This document shows positions 20,901 to 31,124 of a DNA stretch of 64,000 bases, piece after piece. Numbering within the stretch: the stretch's first letter is position 1; each line of letters begins with the position of its first letter. Source of the DNA: Tritrichomonas musculus (lineage: Eukaryota; Parabasalia; Tritrichomonadida; Tritrichomonadidae). A program made the translations under genes and the position numbers. The stretch lies in contig JAPFFF010000002.1 of assembly GCA_039105265.1 (NCBI GenBank), forward strand, positions 7,440,001-7,504,000. Reading direction: 5' to 3'. The notes beneath the pieces were generated by a model, which was given only the letters and a program-made list of their open reading frames with translations, did no database searches and had not been told where the DNA came from.

Positions 20901-21186
20901 TCATTTTTATATCAAGGGCAGAGCAATCATTCCAACAAAGAACTTTAGGTGGTAAAGATTCTTCATCGAATGCATATTGTTGTAATGTTGCGAAGTCATC
21001 AGTAATTTTGCATATAACTTGTGTGGTTGGATTTGTTAAAGAAATCTGTGGAATATATAAATCCAATGGAATTCGCGAATTTACATAATGATCTGGATAT
21101 GGAATCCATTGAGCAGAGGATTCTTGATCAGCAAGTAGTTCAATTTGTGTTTTCCATTTATTTGTTTCATTCTGATTTGATTTCAT
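17929..21186 (-). CDS. RAPTOR: Raptor (TORC1 scaffold subunit)
   Basis: 1,085 residues. Residues ~30-310 form the caspase-like Raptor N-terminal (RNC) domain, ending with 'IFIFDCSFAKKAVD' and the hallmark 'LPCDLFTSCLLTPAKVAL', close to the animal/yeast LPADLFTSCLTTP motif. 'HPLWDSFEYQVD' and 'LETWLWFPAKQRPPPDEIPFV' match the following linker and helical region. Residues ~430-720 are HEAT/ARM repeats with 'ALSHAMENEE'-type helices. Residues ~770-1,085 form a seven-bladed WD40-like propeller ('GLFACGDDQGSIIAQVM'). Raptor recruits substrates to TOR kinase and links it to nutrient signals at endolysosomes. It is shorter than human Raptor (~1,335 residues), with compact linkers. Its presence implies a working TORC1 branch. 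Confidence 0.92.
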   Translation of the reverse strand: MKSNQNETNKWKTQIELLADQESSAQWIPYPDHYVNSRIPLDLYIPQISLTNPTTQVICKITDDFATLQQYAFDEESLPPKVLCWNDCSALDIKMTTKTVKSSLRNEYKNLNEDVTVKFQSVSVGNREPIPFDHENSNANLLIYHVLDPTLSQKSRMTPTVVNHLKKANEMKFSRSSPQLSRMYETDNDSTYSAQYLQTIQQLPIQEDPDGLRRVADDIPENLPTIFIFDCSFAKKAVDILTAKRRNFIIFAATSQESLLYYPQLPCDLFTSCLLTPAKVALLWQSQSYSDIHCGLLSEIDIQYLIDVMNDSDIANNMLIMLEKALEAYVDKMVFDELEEKIYFQYFRNNPMQSRLFSNFLFAVRMMRSVSTRPISVPTMPDLTYHPLWDSFEYQVDKALYSIKESLSPSPNTVNIFSYNNLLHEQLRKLETWLWFPAKQRPPPDEIPFVVQLLSVSQYFPSAINFCKQYLQISDNCVQNFLKTKAFPLLPKLMDNLKTSNDAQSIASYSFVIVNCILIDKSLKAYFEDKVRFWLDHVTSTDIELQTASLCCLLLFSDSQGMIDLYKEKKLEEFLGTLVTHNSTNIRVLSYLILSVMSVPLELPVKKISNESSPLCRAAYVTRITITMDMMDKLEMQEDDRLRFRTELLYDLILSLNDPYPLVREEALIALSHAMENEEPHFLSNLASYLSDWRDDKANNPLITLLGHEMQILLYEPSTRVNECLTEFLSYLSDRFDDKPNCQPLSSNMAHSCLTKISHPSNVNEATLNQPVFSANKIEAKHNLTGVPALSPSGLFACGDDQGSIIAQVMRDELNNYSFFRRKMPPEPLYRHFKPTVINQDIAKVSYLSYIDDMKLLAVSTKSQVVVIDANIQQDASCAFWMTAPDICPNVIADYNSRTYQLLHTTGISLAHVFDLNTQQKIFDVRIPRSKTRNMKWLKPYSTLFYIATQEDFIVYDERTKGPVATIKNGGRNLVNCNCSISMPLLLLSAFENGDISMVDFRLMEEVGQRLNAGSPITQFDVHQHLPFAVGIAGDQLMAFSYEDEELESTIQDMNYRPDSFCLHLTEASCAVRSANNIQCVIIDY

Positions 21187-21452
21187 TAAGGATAGTATTA
21201 TAATTTTTGTGAGGATATATGATCATACAAAAATCAATCAATGATATAATTTTAATCATAATCCAAGTGCAAAGTAGAATGAAATTAAAATGTCTTCAAT
21301 GAAAAATTTAAAACTCCATGAAATAACTGCAATTTTAAAAAGTCAGCTAAGGATAATGATGAGTAAGGAGTAATAAAATAAGCAGGAAAAAATATTTATT
21401 ATATTAAAAACATGTATTAACAGATAATACAATCAAAAGGCTTGATTTCTAG
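21187..21452. other. Short AT-rich spacer
   Basis: 266 bases upstream of Raptor and downstream of the membrane protein gene. A minus-strand TCATAT near 21,220 is a possible Raptor initiator. Nothing else is recognised. Confidence 0.4.
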
Positions 21453-22325
21453 TTATTTATCTTTTTTTTTGATACAATTAAATTTCTTCAAAAAGAAAAT
21501 AGAAGTTAAAGTTAGAACTAAAAATAAAATGGTAGAAGCAAGTGTTATTCCCAAAATGCTATCAAGCGAAAGGTTAATTAAGCTTTCACGCATGCTATGT
21601 AATTGAATTTCTAAATCTGTAAGGAAATCATAGCCATTTGGCATTACAACAAAATAAAAAGGAAGTGAAGTGAATCCCTTTATATCGTTTGAAGAAGAAC
21701 TGGTTGGTTTGATTGATAAATCAAAATTAGAAGTAGCTGAAGAATAGCCTTGAACTCGAACAATAAGGCCATCGTTCAGATCAAAAGTAACTTTTGTGTA
21801 TTTTGGTATGATTTTTCCTGAAAAATTGCCATTAATATAATCTTCTTTCTGTGCATAGGATGCTGTTGTTAAACCATTTGCGTTCAAATATGCTGTCAAT
21901 TTTACTTTATTTTCAGGGAATTGATACATATAGCAAACTTGAAAACTTTGAGAATTAACATTCGACCAACTTAACCTTGTCTTATGATGTTGATCCGAAA
22001 AATATGAAACATAATTGTGAGAGCAATAATCTTTTGGAAGGGAATAAATTTGAACTGTATGACTACCATTTCTTAATGGTAATATTTCAACTTCTGTAAG
22101 AAATTGACCAGCAAATCCATAAGAACTAGGGTATATGATCTCTGATTCAGTCATATCAAGGAATTTTGCTTTTACTTGATATAAATTCGGATAATCAAAT
22201 AAAAAAATATAATCAAGTGTGTAATTTAAACTAAAGGTAGCATTGGGACTTGTTATTTGAATTTTTTTATATCCTATTGACAAGTAATCATTTAAATGTA
22301 ATAGCAAAAGAGCAATTAAAAGCAT
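21453..22325 (-). CDS. Type I membrane protein with signal peptide, unknown function
   Basis: 290 residues from the first ATG at 22,325. The frame is open 13 codons further but lacks an ATG there. It begins with a strong hydrophobic signal sequence ('MLLIALLLLHLNDYL'). An extracytoplasmic region of ~225 residues follows, rich in beta-type sequence and potential N-glycosylation sites (NAT, NGS, NYT, NLS). One transmembrane segment at ~252-275 ('GITLASTILFLVLTLTSIFF') is followed by a short basic tail 'KKFNCIKKKDK'. The lysine-rich end could act as an ER-retrieval type signal. No family is recognised. The p24/emp-like layout was considered, but no GOLD motif is clear. An initiator TCATCT lies on the minus strand at 22,359-22,354. 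Confidence 0.7.
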   Translation of the reverse strand: MLLIALLLLHLNDYLSIGYKKIQITSPNATFSLNYTLDYIFLFDYPNLYQVKAKFLDMTESEIIYPSSYGFAGQFLTEVEILPLRNGSHTVQIYSLPKDYCSHNYVSYFSDQHHKTRLSWSNVNSQSFQVCYMYQFPENKVKLTAYLNANGLTTASYAQKEDYINGNFSGKIIPKYTKVTFDLNDGLIVRVQGYSSATSNFDLSIKPTSSSSNDIKGFTSLPFYFVVMPNGYDFLTDLEIQLHSMRESLINLSLDSILGITLASTILFLVLTLTSIFFLKKFNCIKKKDK

Positions 22326-22570
22326 GAAATACAAAATGTTGAATCTTTTAACGAGATGATACAATCAATTATTCAAATTAAAAAGCAAGAAATAACCTAA
22401 AAGAGAAACAGCCAGAACAATTCAATAACTTTCTCTAAAATAAAAACTAAACTAAAAGAAAAAAAAAAAATTAAAGTGATTAATAAAAAGAATTTATAAT
22501 TGTTGGTTGCATAAACAGCCTTATCAAAATGCAATTCAATATCAATATTAACTTTATGTAAAAATTTTTC

Positions 22571-22972
22571 TTAAGAAGAAGAGTCGTCTGCAGTGTATGA
22601 TCCTGAGCCAGAGCCATAAGAACTATAACCAGAATATGAGCCATCTCCAGAACCGTCATCATCAGTGTAATCTGATGATCCTTCTTCTGCTGGTTTATTA
22701 TCGCCTGATTCAGCAGCAGGTTGTGGGGCTGGTGCATCTCTATTTTGAGTTGAGGCTGGTTCAGCTGGAGTTTCGTTTTGAGGAGCTGGTTTGTTATCGG
22801 ATGAATTATTTGATTGTGGTGCTGGGGTTGGTTCGGCTTGGGCTGCTGGAGTATTATCTTCTTCCTGCTTAGCTGGTGCTGGCTTAGCAGATTTAGATTG
22901 AGTAGATTTATTAGAAGAAGACTTATGTTGCTTTTTCTTTTTATCGCCTGAATCGTCTGTTTCTTTACACAT
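22571..22972 (-). CDS. Low-complexity Pro/Ala/Gln and Ser/Gly/Tyr/Asp-rich protein
   Basis: 133 residues. The start is basic and Ser-rich (KKKK, SSSNKS). The middle (~35-90) is built from Pro-Ala-Pro and Gln/Glu/Asn repeats. The last ~35 residues are Asp/Gly/Ser/Tyr-rich ('GSYSGYSSYGSGSGSY'). It has no folded domain, signal peptide or membrane segment. TCATTT at 22,987-22,982 on the minus strand, 13 bases before the ATG, is a good initiator and supports expression. The prion-like tail could drive condensate or RNP association, which is inference. Confidence 0.6.
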   Translation of the reverse strand: MCKETDDSGDKKKKQHKSSSNKSTQSKSAKPAPAKQEEDNTPAAQAEPTPAPQSNNSSDNKPAPQNETPAEPASTQNRDAPAPQPAAESGDNKPAEEGSSDYTDDDGSGDGSYSGYSSYGSGSGSYTADDSSS

Positions 22973-22981
22973 ATTTGAGAT

Positions 22982-22987
22982 AAATGA
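22982..22987 (-). promoter_or_regulatory. Initiator of the low-complexity protein gene
   Basis: TCATTT on the minus strand, with predicted +1 A at 22,985 and a 13-base leader. Confidence 0.5.
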
Positions 22988-25900
22988 TATATAAATAAAG
23001 AGTATTCAAAAACTGATGGTTTTTCTGAAAAAGCAAATTTGTACGTTAAGAGAATATAAGAATTCTAATATTCAATGTTATAAATGTTTTAAAATTTCGT
23101 TCATTTTCTCAATTCAAAAATATTTTTATCTTATTTATAATTTTTCAATATTATAATAATTTAGTTAATTATGATTTTTGTAATGTACTTTAAAGTAAAT
23201 TTTCTTAAAATAATAAAAAATAACAAATATATAAAAAGTTAATTGTATATTTTTTTTTTCGAAAATTTTAATCAGAAGAATTTATTGATATATGAGCATT
23301 TTAAAAATGAATATAAAATATATCTGTTTTAATAAATAAACCATATTAAATATTAAATATTAAATTAACGACAAAAACTTCAATGATTTACAAAAAAAAC
23401 AAAACAAATATGTATTCAATTTTTTCACTTGGCCCGAAAATAATTCAATATGAATTATAAGAAAAGTAAAAAATGCAGTAGGATAAAAAATATAAATATA
23501 ATTGTAATAAAGACAAGGGGAAAATATATGGTATCCGATCAATTTACCGCTAAAAAAAAAATATTCTTTGAAAAAAAAAAAATGCGTCATCAAAAAGTTG
23601 TAACTTAAATAATTATAAATGAAGCATATCTCAATATATCAAGGATAAAACATTATTTAAAATTTAATTTTAGCCAAAAGATTTAAAAATATTAATTTAA
23701 CCAAATTCACATTTTTCAAATGAATAGAAGTATGAAAATGGTAAGAAACGTGAAGTTATTATTATTTTTAATTAAAAATAAATTGACATATTCTATAAGA
23801 GATAACTTAAATATTTTATTAATATAAATTGATTTTTGGCTGTAAAAAAAAAGATATGATCATTTTTTATAAATGTTTGGTCATTAGAATTATTAATCGT
23901 TTGGGCTAATTTTGTCAATACCAACCGTTTTTTCTCTTTCATTCAAGCTGTCGGCACACTTTTTCAGTTTGTTTTATTTTTTAAAATAAATAGTATTATC
24001 TGATAGTATAATGAATTTTGTTTTGATATTTTCAAATACTTATATTTTACATGTGGTATTTATTATATTTACGTTGTTTTAAATAAGTGATTTGCCTTGT
24101 ATTCTTTTTTATAAAATGAAGAAAATTTTGATATTAATTTCTCATGATATAACAATAATTCTGCAATTCCCAAACTATAACTAAATTTATTCCCCTTATA
24201 TAACAATAATAATATAAATTGACCCCCATCTCAGTGTTAGTTTTGTAGTAAAATCATTCTGAAAATGAATTTTTTTGAATACTTTTATAAAAAATCGTTT
24301 TAATAAATTGAGAGACCCATTATCAAAAAGATATTGAATTAGTTCTGAAAATATTGAATTAAATATTTGTTTTCCATATTCTCTATTTTTTATAATTTAT
24401 TTTAAAATTTAAAATATTATTATATCTTTGAAATATCTTGTATTAATTAATATTAGATTTGTAAAATATTTAACATTCTATATATTATGATAAAATATTT
24501 TTTCAAAAATTTGAAATTTGAATACTTTATTAGTGAATTTTTGATCTATGAATATTGTAATGAAATTTGATTTGTGTTCAATAATTTTAATATATAATAT
24601 TTTATTCAATATGTTATATTAAATTCTATATTTACTCGCCATAATAGTGCTTTTGTAGAGAGAAACAAAAATTATGGAAATAATTGATTTTTCCTTTATA
24701 CGAATATATATACATCTTCTTATACATGAACAAATAAATGTATAATGGCTGTAATAAAGAAATTCCAAAAGTGTTGTCACAATTATTCGTTAATATTCAT
24801 TTTAGGGAATTACACTTATATATTTTAATATTGAAATAAATTAAATTGTTATAATATATAATAACTATAATATAAAGTGAATAATAAATAAAGAAAAAGA
24901 TAAAAATAAAAATATCAGTTATAAAAGTTCAAAAAAAAATAAGTTTTTAAGGGAAATTCAGAACAGACGTTAAACGTAATAAATATAAATATCATGGAAT
25001 ATAGCATTTATAAATCTAATATTGATTAAAAAATAAATACAATAATATAAATATAGATAAATAGAGTCTATAAAATGTATTAAGGGTGTAGTATAAAAAA
25101 TTTTTTTCCAAAGAAAATTTGAATGAAAAGTATTCAAAAAAGTATTCAATTTTTGCACACCCCATAAGTATCTTCCCATATCAAAACTTTTCAACGCCAT
25201 TTATAATATAAGCAAAGGTACACTTTACGAATATCGTAACGATTTGCTTTTTTTATGTTTCTCTTTAGATGATGAGAACTGATGATGCCTTTTTTTTGTT
25301 TTTTTCAATTTTGATAAAAGCGCTCAAAATCTAATAAAAATAAAATATGAACTAATTATAAAAACATAAATAGTGAGAAAATATTACTTTTTTATTTATT
25401 TATCTCTTTTATATAACGAAATGAAATTGAATAGTTTTATCAAAGAAAGTCCAATTTTTTTTTTTCAAAAAGAATTCAAAATTTTTCACAAGTTTAACCA
25501 TCAAATAAAAGAAATTTCTATTATTTGCGAACGAAACTAATAAATTCTATTCGAATTTAATATTATTTGAAGAGAAATATCATTAATTTATACCAATTTG
25601 TCTCATTATATGCAAACCATTTTTAATATCATTTCCTATCATCATAATATATCAATTTTTATGCCAAATTTTAATTTTTGTATAACCAAAAAGATAATTG
25701 ATGAATAAAATACTATTTGAATAAAATGTATCGAAATGATATATAAAAAAATCGTTTGAAAATTGAGAAAAAAGCGCTTTTCCATATTTAGTGTATGCGA
25801 AACAATAATATTTATAGAATCATAACAATTGAAAAGAAAGGCATTACTTGAAACATCGATAATCCTAAAAAAAAAAATTATAATATATATGCTAACGATA

Positions 25901-28037
25901 TTTTCTTTTAAAAAGTAGATTTGCCAAATTGAAAATTGAAAAAAATAATGGATAGATTTAGCTTTTATTAAACTTTACATGTGATTAAGAATATCTTTTA
26001 TTATTTTATATTTATATTATACGTGTTTAGTATAGTATAATGTTACATTTATTTTTTAATTTTATATATATTTCATTGTTTGGACTACACCCTTAAATGT
26101 TGAAAAGAGGTATTCATGTGAAGTGAAAACTCGTTATTTGATTTTTTATTTTTACTTTAATTGAATGAATATTTTATCTTATGAAAAAATATTAAGATTA
26201 TTTACTTCTATATATCCAATACTGACATTTGCCATAATTGGTTTTAATGGATGTTGAGAATTTAAAAACAATTTTCAAAATAATGTTTCATCTATATCTC
26301 GAGTCAAATAAAATATTTATGAATTATAAATCAATAATAATATTTTATATTTTATTTATAAATTATATTATCTGTTTAATATCTAATTTATTAGCCATAT
26401 ATAAATTTAAATGCAAATTTTCATTAAAAATTAAGAAAATGACTTATTTCTCAATTGATTTACGAAATAATTATATACTAATTGTACAATATAATAATAA
26501 TAAATATTTAAATAAATTTTATTATGTAAATAAGTTACTTTATACTCTCATTTTAAAGAAAAATGTAATTTTATATTTTGCATTATTTTGAATTATTTTT
26601 CATCGTATTTTGGTACGTTATTATTTTTGGTGACGTGAGATGATTATTTTCGGTGAAGTGAAGTTAATAGTGAAGTGATTCTTGAAAAATATTAATTTCC
26701 TCATTTTCTTAAAAATATTATTAAAAATATTTTTTATAAAGTAAAATTATTAAGTACTATATTATAAAAATAATTTTAATATTTAATATATTGAAAACTA
26801 AAAAATAATCACAATACAAAGCAACATATTTTTTTTAGAAATTCAATTAAAAATCATCGTTTAATTGAATTTTTCATTTTTTTTTGTTAATTTATCTATT
26901 TAATATATAATGTAAAACTTAAATATAAAATTTAAATAGTATATAAAATATAATATATATTATATATATAAAATAAAATAATGTTTTAATAACAATACTA
27001 CTAGGATAAAAAATGTTTATTATTTCAATATAAAAAATATAATAACTGAAAAAGTTAAAAATTTATAAAAAAAATATAAACAAGTGTATCTCTAGAAAAT
27101 AAATATTTTTTAAGCATATAAATATTAATAAGTTATTAATATATATATACTATAATAAATAATAAAACAAAATTATATATATATTTATATTTCATCAATT
27201 TTTATATAAAAAAAATTATATAGCCTCTCAATTATAAAACGATTCTTATTCAGAAAAATAAAAATAGAAATATCTCAAAAATAGGAGTAAAAAATTCTTA
27301 TCCATTAAAGTTCTTTCTTAGTTTCAAAATAAAAATAAAGAAAATATGATCAATATTACAATATTTCGTCAATTTCTCTACATGAATACCTCTTGTTGAA
27401 ATATTTTTTCCTCCTTTCATTCCAGTTATTACTAAATTTTTGTGTACTTAAACATATCATTTTTATTTAACATTGCATAATCACCAGGTGTATTAATCGG
27501 TTTGTAATTCTATAACACTTAACAAATCACGATTTTATTTCAAATATGATATGAGAACATTAATAATGAATGATTCGTTATTGAAAAATAATAGGCACTA
27601 TTATATTTACTTATAGTAAATTATATACAATTTAACAAAAAAAAAAAAAAAAAATAGAAAATTCAAATCATATTCTTGTATAGGAAAATCTACAACCAAA
27701 AATCTAGTTAAAGTTTGAATAGCTATTATATAGCCCGAAATAAATTACGTGAACTTCAAAGATCCAAGCTCTTACGATACATTTTGGAGTAACAAAGAAT
27801 CGAAAATTGAATGAAAAAAATTGTAAACTTCTCAATTTTTCATTCTAATTGGGCCAATTTCTCAACATCTTAGAATTTATTATTAAAAATATATAAGATT
27901 TTCTTCACATATTCGTGTCTATGATGTTATATATAGCAATAAATGTTTACTAATCTTTTCAAAATTATACAATTAGCATTATTTGTAAAAAATTAAAATT
28001 TAGAGAAAAAAGCGTGAGTAGCTACTCATGGTATTTT
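22988..28037. other. 5-kb AT-rich gene desert
   Basis: No credible gene. Open frames here (for example 26,238-26,591, which lacks a proper ATG start, and 24,970-25,200) are poly-Ile/Asn/Lys/Tyr products of AT-rich DNA. No tRNA, rRNA or CRISPR-like array is visible. The region contains one TTAA-flanked inverted-repeat structure (25,084-26,092) and a short inverted pair around 26,104-26,118 and 27,380-27,395 (aggtattcatg / catgaatacct). A poly-A run lies near 27,636. Confidence 0.6.
25084..26092. mobile_element. Possible non-autonomous DNA transposon with TTAA (or TA) flanks
   Basis: The sequence starts GGGTGTAGT (25,084) and ends ACTACACCC (26,092), inverted copies of each other. It is flanked on both sides by TTAA. 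A few further matched bases follow inside the repeats. The 1,009-bp interior has no transposase frame. It could be a MITE-like element of a TTAA-targeting family, or of a TA-targeting mariner/Tc family if the terminal A is counted inside the repeat. Nine-base terminal repeats can occur by chance in such AT-rich DNA, so confidence is limited. Confidence 0.35.
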
Positions 28038-28144
28038 TCACAAAAGTGCAAAAAAGTTCTCGCCGATTTTTTCTGAAGTACGATACAGGGTCAATATTGA
28101 CCTTAACCGTTGGGGGCAAAAGAGATTGGGGGCAAAAAATATCT

Positions 28145-28175
<31 letters not shown>

Positions 28176-28304
28176 GATGGATTCTTGCATTTTTATCCTG
28201 AAGAGTAAGTGAGATAATAATTGATGCTGTTGTGACATATATTTTTACATCTCATAAACCTGATACCTGAGAATATATCGTTAAACGATATCGTTAAAAA
28301 TAAA

Positions 28305-29118
28305 GTGAATGAGGTATTAACGAGTAAGAAGAAAGATATGAGTGGAGCATTCATCGATAAGATACATCCTGAGATTAATGTGAGATATAATTCAGTTAAT
28401 GTAATAGTTGGTAAACAAGGGCAGGGGAAGACGGTGATAGCTCTGGAAGAGGTGATAAAAATATCGTTAATGAATACTCACCATCTACTCGTTTATGTTA
28501 CTAAAGATTGGAATGAAAGTGATAGATCTTTCTGAGCGTTGAAATCTTTAATAGAATCTCGATTACCTATAATAACTGTGAGTGAATCCGATGCTAAGAA
28601 AACTATAGAGAAAATCATTAAATCGAAGAATGAGTATTACTCCATTAAGAATAATCATCTCGAAAGCATGCTAAACGATCCGCAATTAAACATCACGAAG
28701 AGCGATATTGAGGGGTTATTCAATACATTACCCATTGATGATTTCAATAAAAAATATCTTCATACACTTGTGTTGTTTGATGATATCAGTAACAGTAAAC
28801 TCTTCACGAATGAAACATCATATTTCTTGCAATTATTACGCCGTTGTCGACATACGAATATGACATTCTTTCTCTTGATTCAGGGATGGAAGGGACTCAA
28901 GCCTCATATCAAAAACGAAATCACTACGTTATTCATATTCCCATGCTTCAATAAACAACAATTGCGATATATCTATAGTCAATCAGCTTCTAACCTCTGT
29001 TTCGATGATTTTTATTAAAAATATGAGAATATCATGTCGTTAAAGAATGAGTATCCCGACTGACATCCATATCTCGTAATTCAAGTGATTGACGGTGGCG
29101 AAACATTCATTCAAGTAT
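28305..29118 (+). pseudogene. Packaging ATPase region of the Polinton-like fossil
   Basis: It contains a Walker A motif 'GKQGQGKT', a Walker B-like 'TLVLFDDIS' and a following 'FFLLIQGWKGLKPHIKNE' segment. This fits the A32/FtsK-HerA-type DNA packaging ATPases of Polintons and related viruses. It is a fossil copy and not whole. Confidence 0.65.
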
Positions 29119-29156
29119 AACTCACTCAAGGTTTGAGAAGTAGTTCTCTATGGATT

Positions 29157-29450
29157 TTAACGCAATCTTAATATTCTTGATGTCTCATTTTCGATAGCTA
29201 TGAAACGCTGCTCGTTCTCTGAATTATCAGTGATGACATCATCTTTAGGAGGTGATTTTCGAGGTGCTTTTTTGAGTGATAATATACCTTTGATGCGCGT
29301 GATGCGATATCCATTGATGTGATACATCTTGTTGAGTTTGTGAGTTGTGAGTTTATCGAGCTCTTCTTGATGGGACTTATACCATGAATCGTTAGGTGTA
29401 TCGAATTCTTTAATGTAGTGCGTGATGGGTTCTATAATCTTAACATCCAT
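29157..29450 (-). CDS. Small basic protein of the Polinton-like fossil, member of a family shared with the next island
   Basis: 97 residues. The middle reads 'HKLNKMYHINGYRITRIKGI', followed by 'LSLKKAPRKSP'. This aligns with the two small paralogues at 38,651-38,965 and 39,086-39,451 over about 27 residues: (T)-x-K-x-(L/M)-N-K, then G-Y-(R/H), then G-(K/R/I), then Lys. Function is unknown. A short basic fold might bind nucleic acid. It lies antisense between the ATPase and minor-capsid-like regions. Confidence 0.5.
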   Translation of the reverse strand: MDVKIIEPITHYIKEFDTPNDSWYKSHQEELDKLTTHKLNKMYHINGYRITRIKGILSLKKAPRKSPPKDDVITDNSENEQRFIAIENETSRILRLR

Positions 29451-30736
29451 GTTTGAGTGTTAATAAAAGTAGTGAATTATTAATGATAATTTCTGAATGA
29501 TAAGAGGCATATCAACCAAAAAAAAGCTCTCAAAAAGTGAAGGTAGAAAATAAGATAAATCCAATTATAAAGGATTAATATAAAAAAGAAGAATGCATTT
29601 ATGATCTTTGGAATCCAATTATTTAGTTTATATAATAAAAATTAATAGTTTTTAGGTAAAAAACATCAATTTTGATTTTTCATTTTATCCACTCTATAGA
29701 AATATAAGATCCAAGATTCTTTACATTTATAACTTAATATTATTAACAAAATACTAATGGTTTTTATGATTACTCTATACGTTCTTTAAATATCTAAACA
29801 TATAACGTCTTATTTTCAAATAGCTGTGATACTAATCATATTTTATTTTTTAATCAATATAAAACAACCATTTTAATAATTATATATATATTTTCTTTTA
29901 TATGTTTCAATATACATTAATATTATACTTTCAATTCAATTGATAGTTCATTGAAAAAATAAAATATAATTAGTGCTAAAAATATGATTTTTAGAGAATT
30001 TATAGAACTTATGATAAATTCATTTCATTTTACTTTAAAATTAAATAAAAAAAAATTTTGAAATAAATCATTTTTTATATTTACCGATCGAACTTTTTCA
30101 AATATTTATATTTTAAATAAATATTTGAGAATATTAGAGCATAAATTTATTTTTTTGATTAATAAAAATTATATACTTCTTTATTATGAATCAAATAATG
30201 ATTTTACTTACTTTGAAAAAGCAAAATAAAATATTTTAAAATATTTATTTTAAATTTTTTGTGAAATGCATATACAATTACTTTTATAAATTCATAATTA
30301 ATATCTAAGTATATTTATATCATAAAATAAGTTTTTAATAATTCAATTGTCAAGTTATAAATAAAACTTATTTAGTCTTCTCAAATTGAAAGAACATTCA
30401 ATTAGCTTTCTCTCAAATTGAAAAGCAATTCAATAAAGATTCTCTCAAATTGAAATGGTATTCAATCATGATCTTATCAAAAATGAAAGAGAATTCATTT
30501 TTCAATATATCAAATTTGAATACATCTACTTTTTGAATTGAAGATATTGAGTTAAAAATGATGATTTGAATGAAAACTAAAAACTGTATAGAAGTTTTCG
30601 TTTGCTCAAGAGGAAAAGTTTTAATATGCATCATTTAAATCTTATATTATCATTTTCAAAAAAAATTTATCGAGTAGAATTTTGGTTGACATGCCTCTGA
30701 ATGATATCATAAATATTCAATCGTTATCAAACACGT
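29451..30736. other. AT-rich segment inside the fossil, with a 32-bp tandem repeat
   Basis: About 1.3 kb of very AT-rich DNA with no credible gene lies between the two parts of the fossil. It contains a degenerate tandem repeat of about 32 bases (tctcaaattgaaa ... attcaat) with starts near 30,379, 30,411 and 30,443 and a worn fourth copy. Its composition equals host intergenic DNA, so it may be an insertion or a decayed part. Confidence 0.5.
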
Positions 30737-31057
30737 TTATTTAGGGTATACGAGGTGTTTTGAGAGGTTTCTCTCATGAGCTATCCAATCATCCATCGCT
30801 GAACGCCCATTCGTTTTGATGTAGTTATCAACTTTATCAGTGATGGAGAGGGTTCTATCTGCAGCAGTACCGGTGATGCTACTTGCGATATCAAGTGCTT
30901 TCACAGCTTTACCACCAATAGCATTACCTATAGTTCCGAGTATTGGAGCTAAGGTATTCTTAACGACTTTCCCTACTTTTTTTGCGATAGGTACTACTTT
31001 CTTAACTCCAATAACGATCTTCTTACCGAGATTCTTCAACCAGCTTCCGAACGCCAT
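30737..31057 (-). CDS. Minor-capsid/core-like basic amphipathic protein of the fossil
   Basis: 106 residues. The N-terminal ~40 residues form a Lys-rich amphipathic helix with regular hydrophobic positions ('WLKNLGKKIVIGVKKVVPIA'). A Gly/Ala-rich segment 'LGTIGNAIGGKAVKALDIA' and a charged C-terminus follow. Position next to the major capsid region and composition suggest a small virion protein of the kind found in Polintons and adenovirus-like lineages. There is no sequence-level proof. It belongs to the fossil element. Confidence 0.5.
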   Translation of the reverse strand: MAFGSWLKNLGKKIVIGVKKVVPIAKKVGKVVKNTLAPILGTIGNAIGGKAVKALDIASSITGTAADRTLSITDKVDNYIKTNGRSAMDDWIAHERNLSKHLVYPK

Positions 31058-31124
31058 ATTTTGAGTTGAGAATAAAAAGTGATTTATTCAATGCTAGTTC
31101 ATCAACAGTACTTCCGATTTTTTT

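Noticed and set aside
26238-26591. 117-codon frame in the gene desert
   Set aside because: Starts at TTG and is composed almost only of Ile, Asn, Lys, Tyr, Leu and Phe, as expected from random AT-rich sequence.
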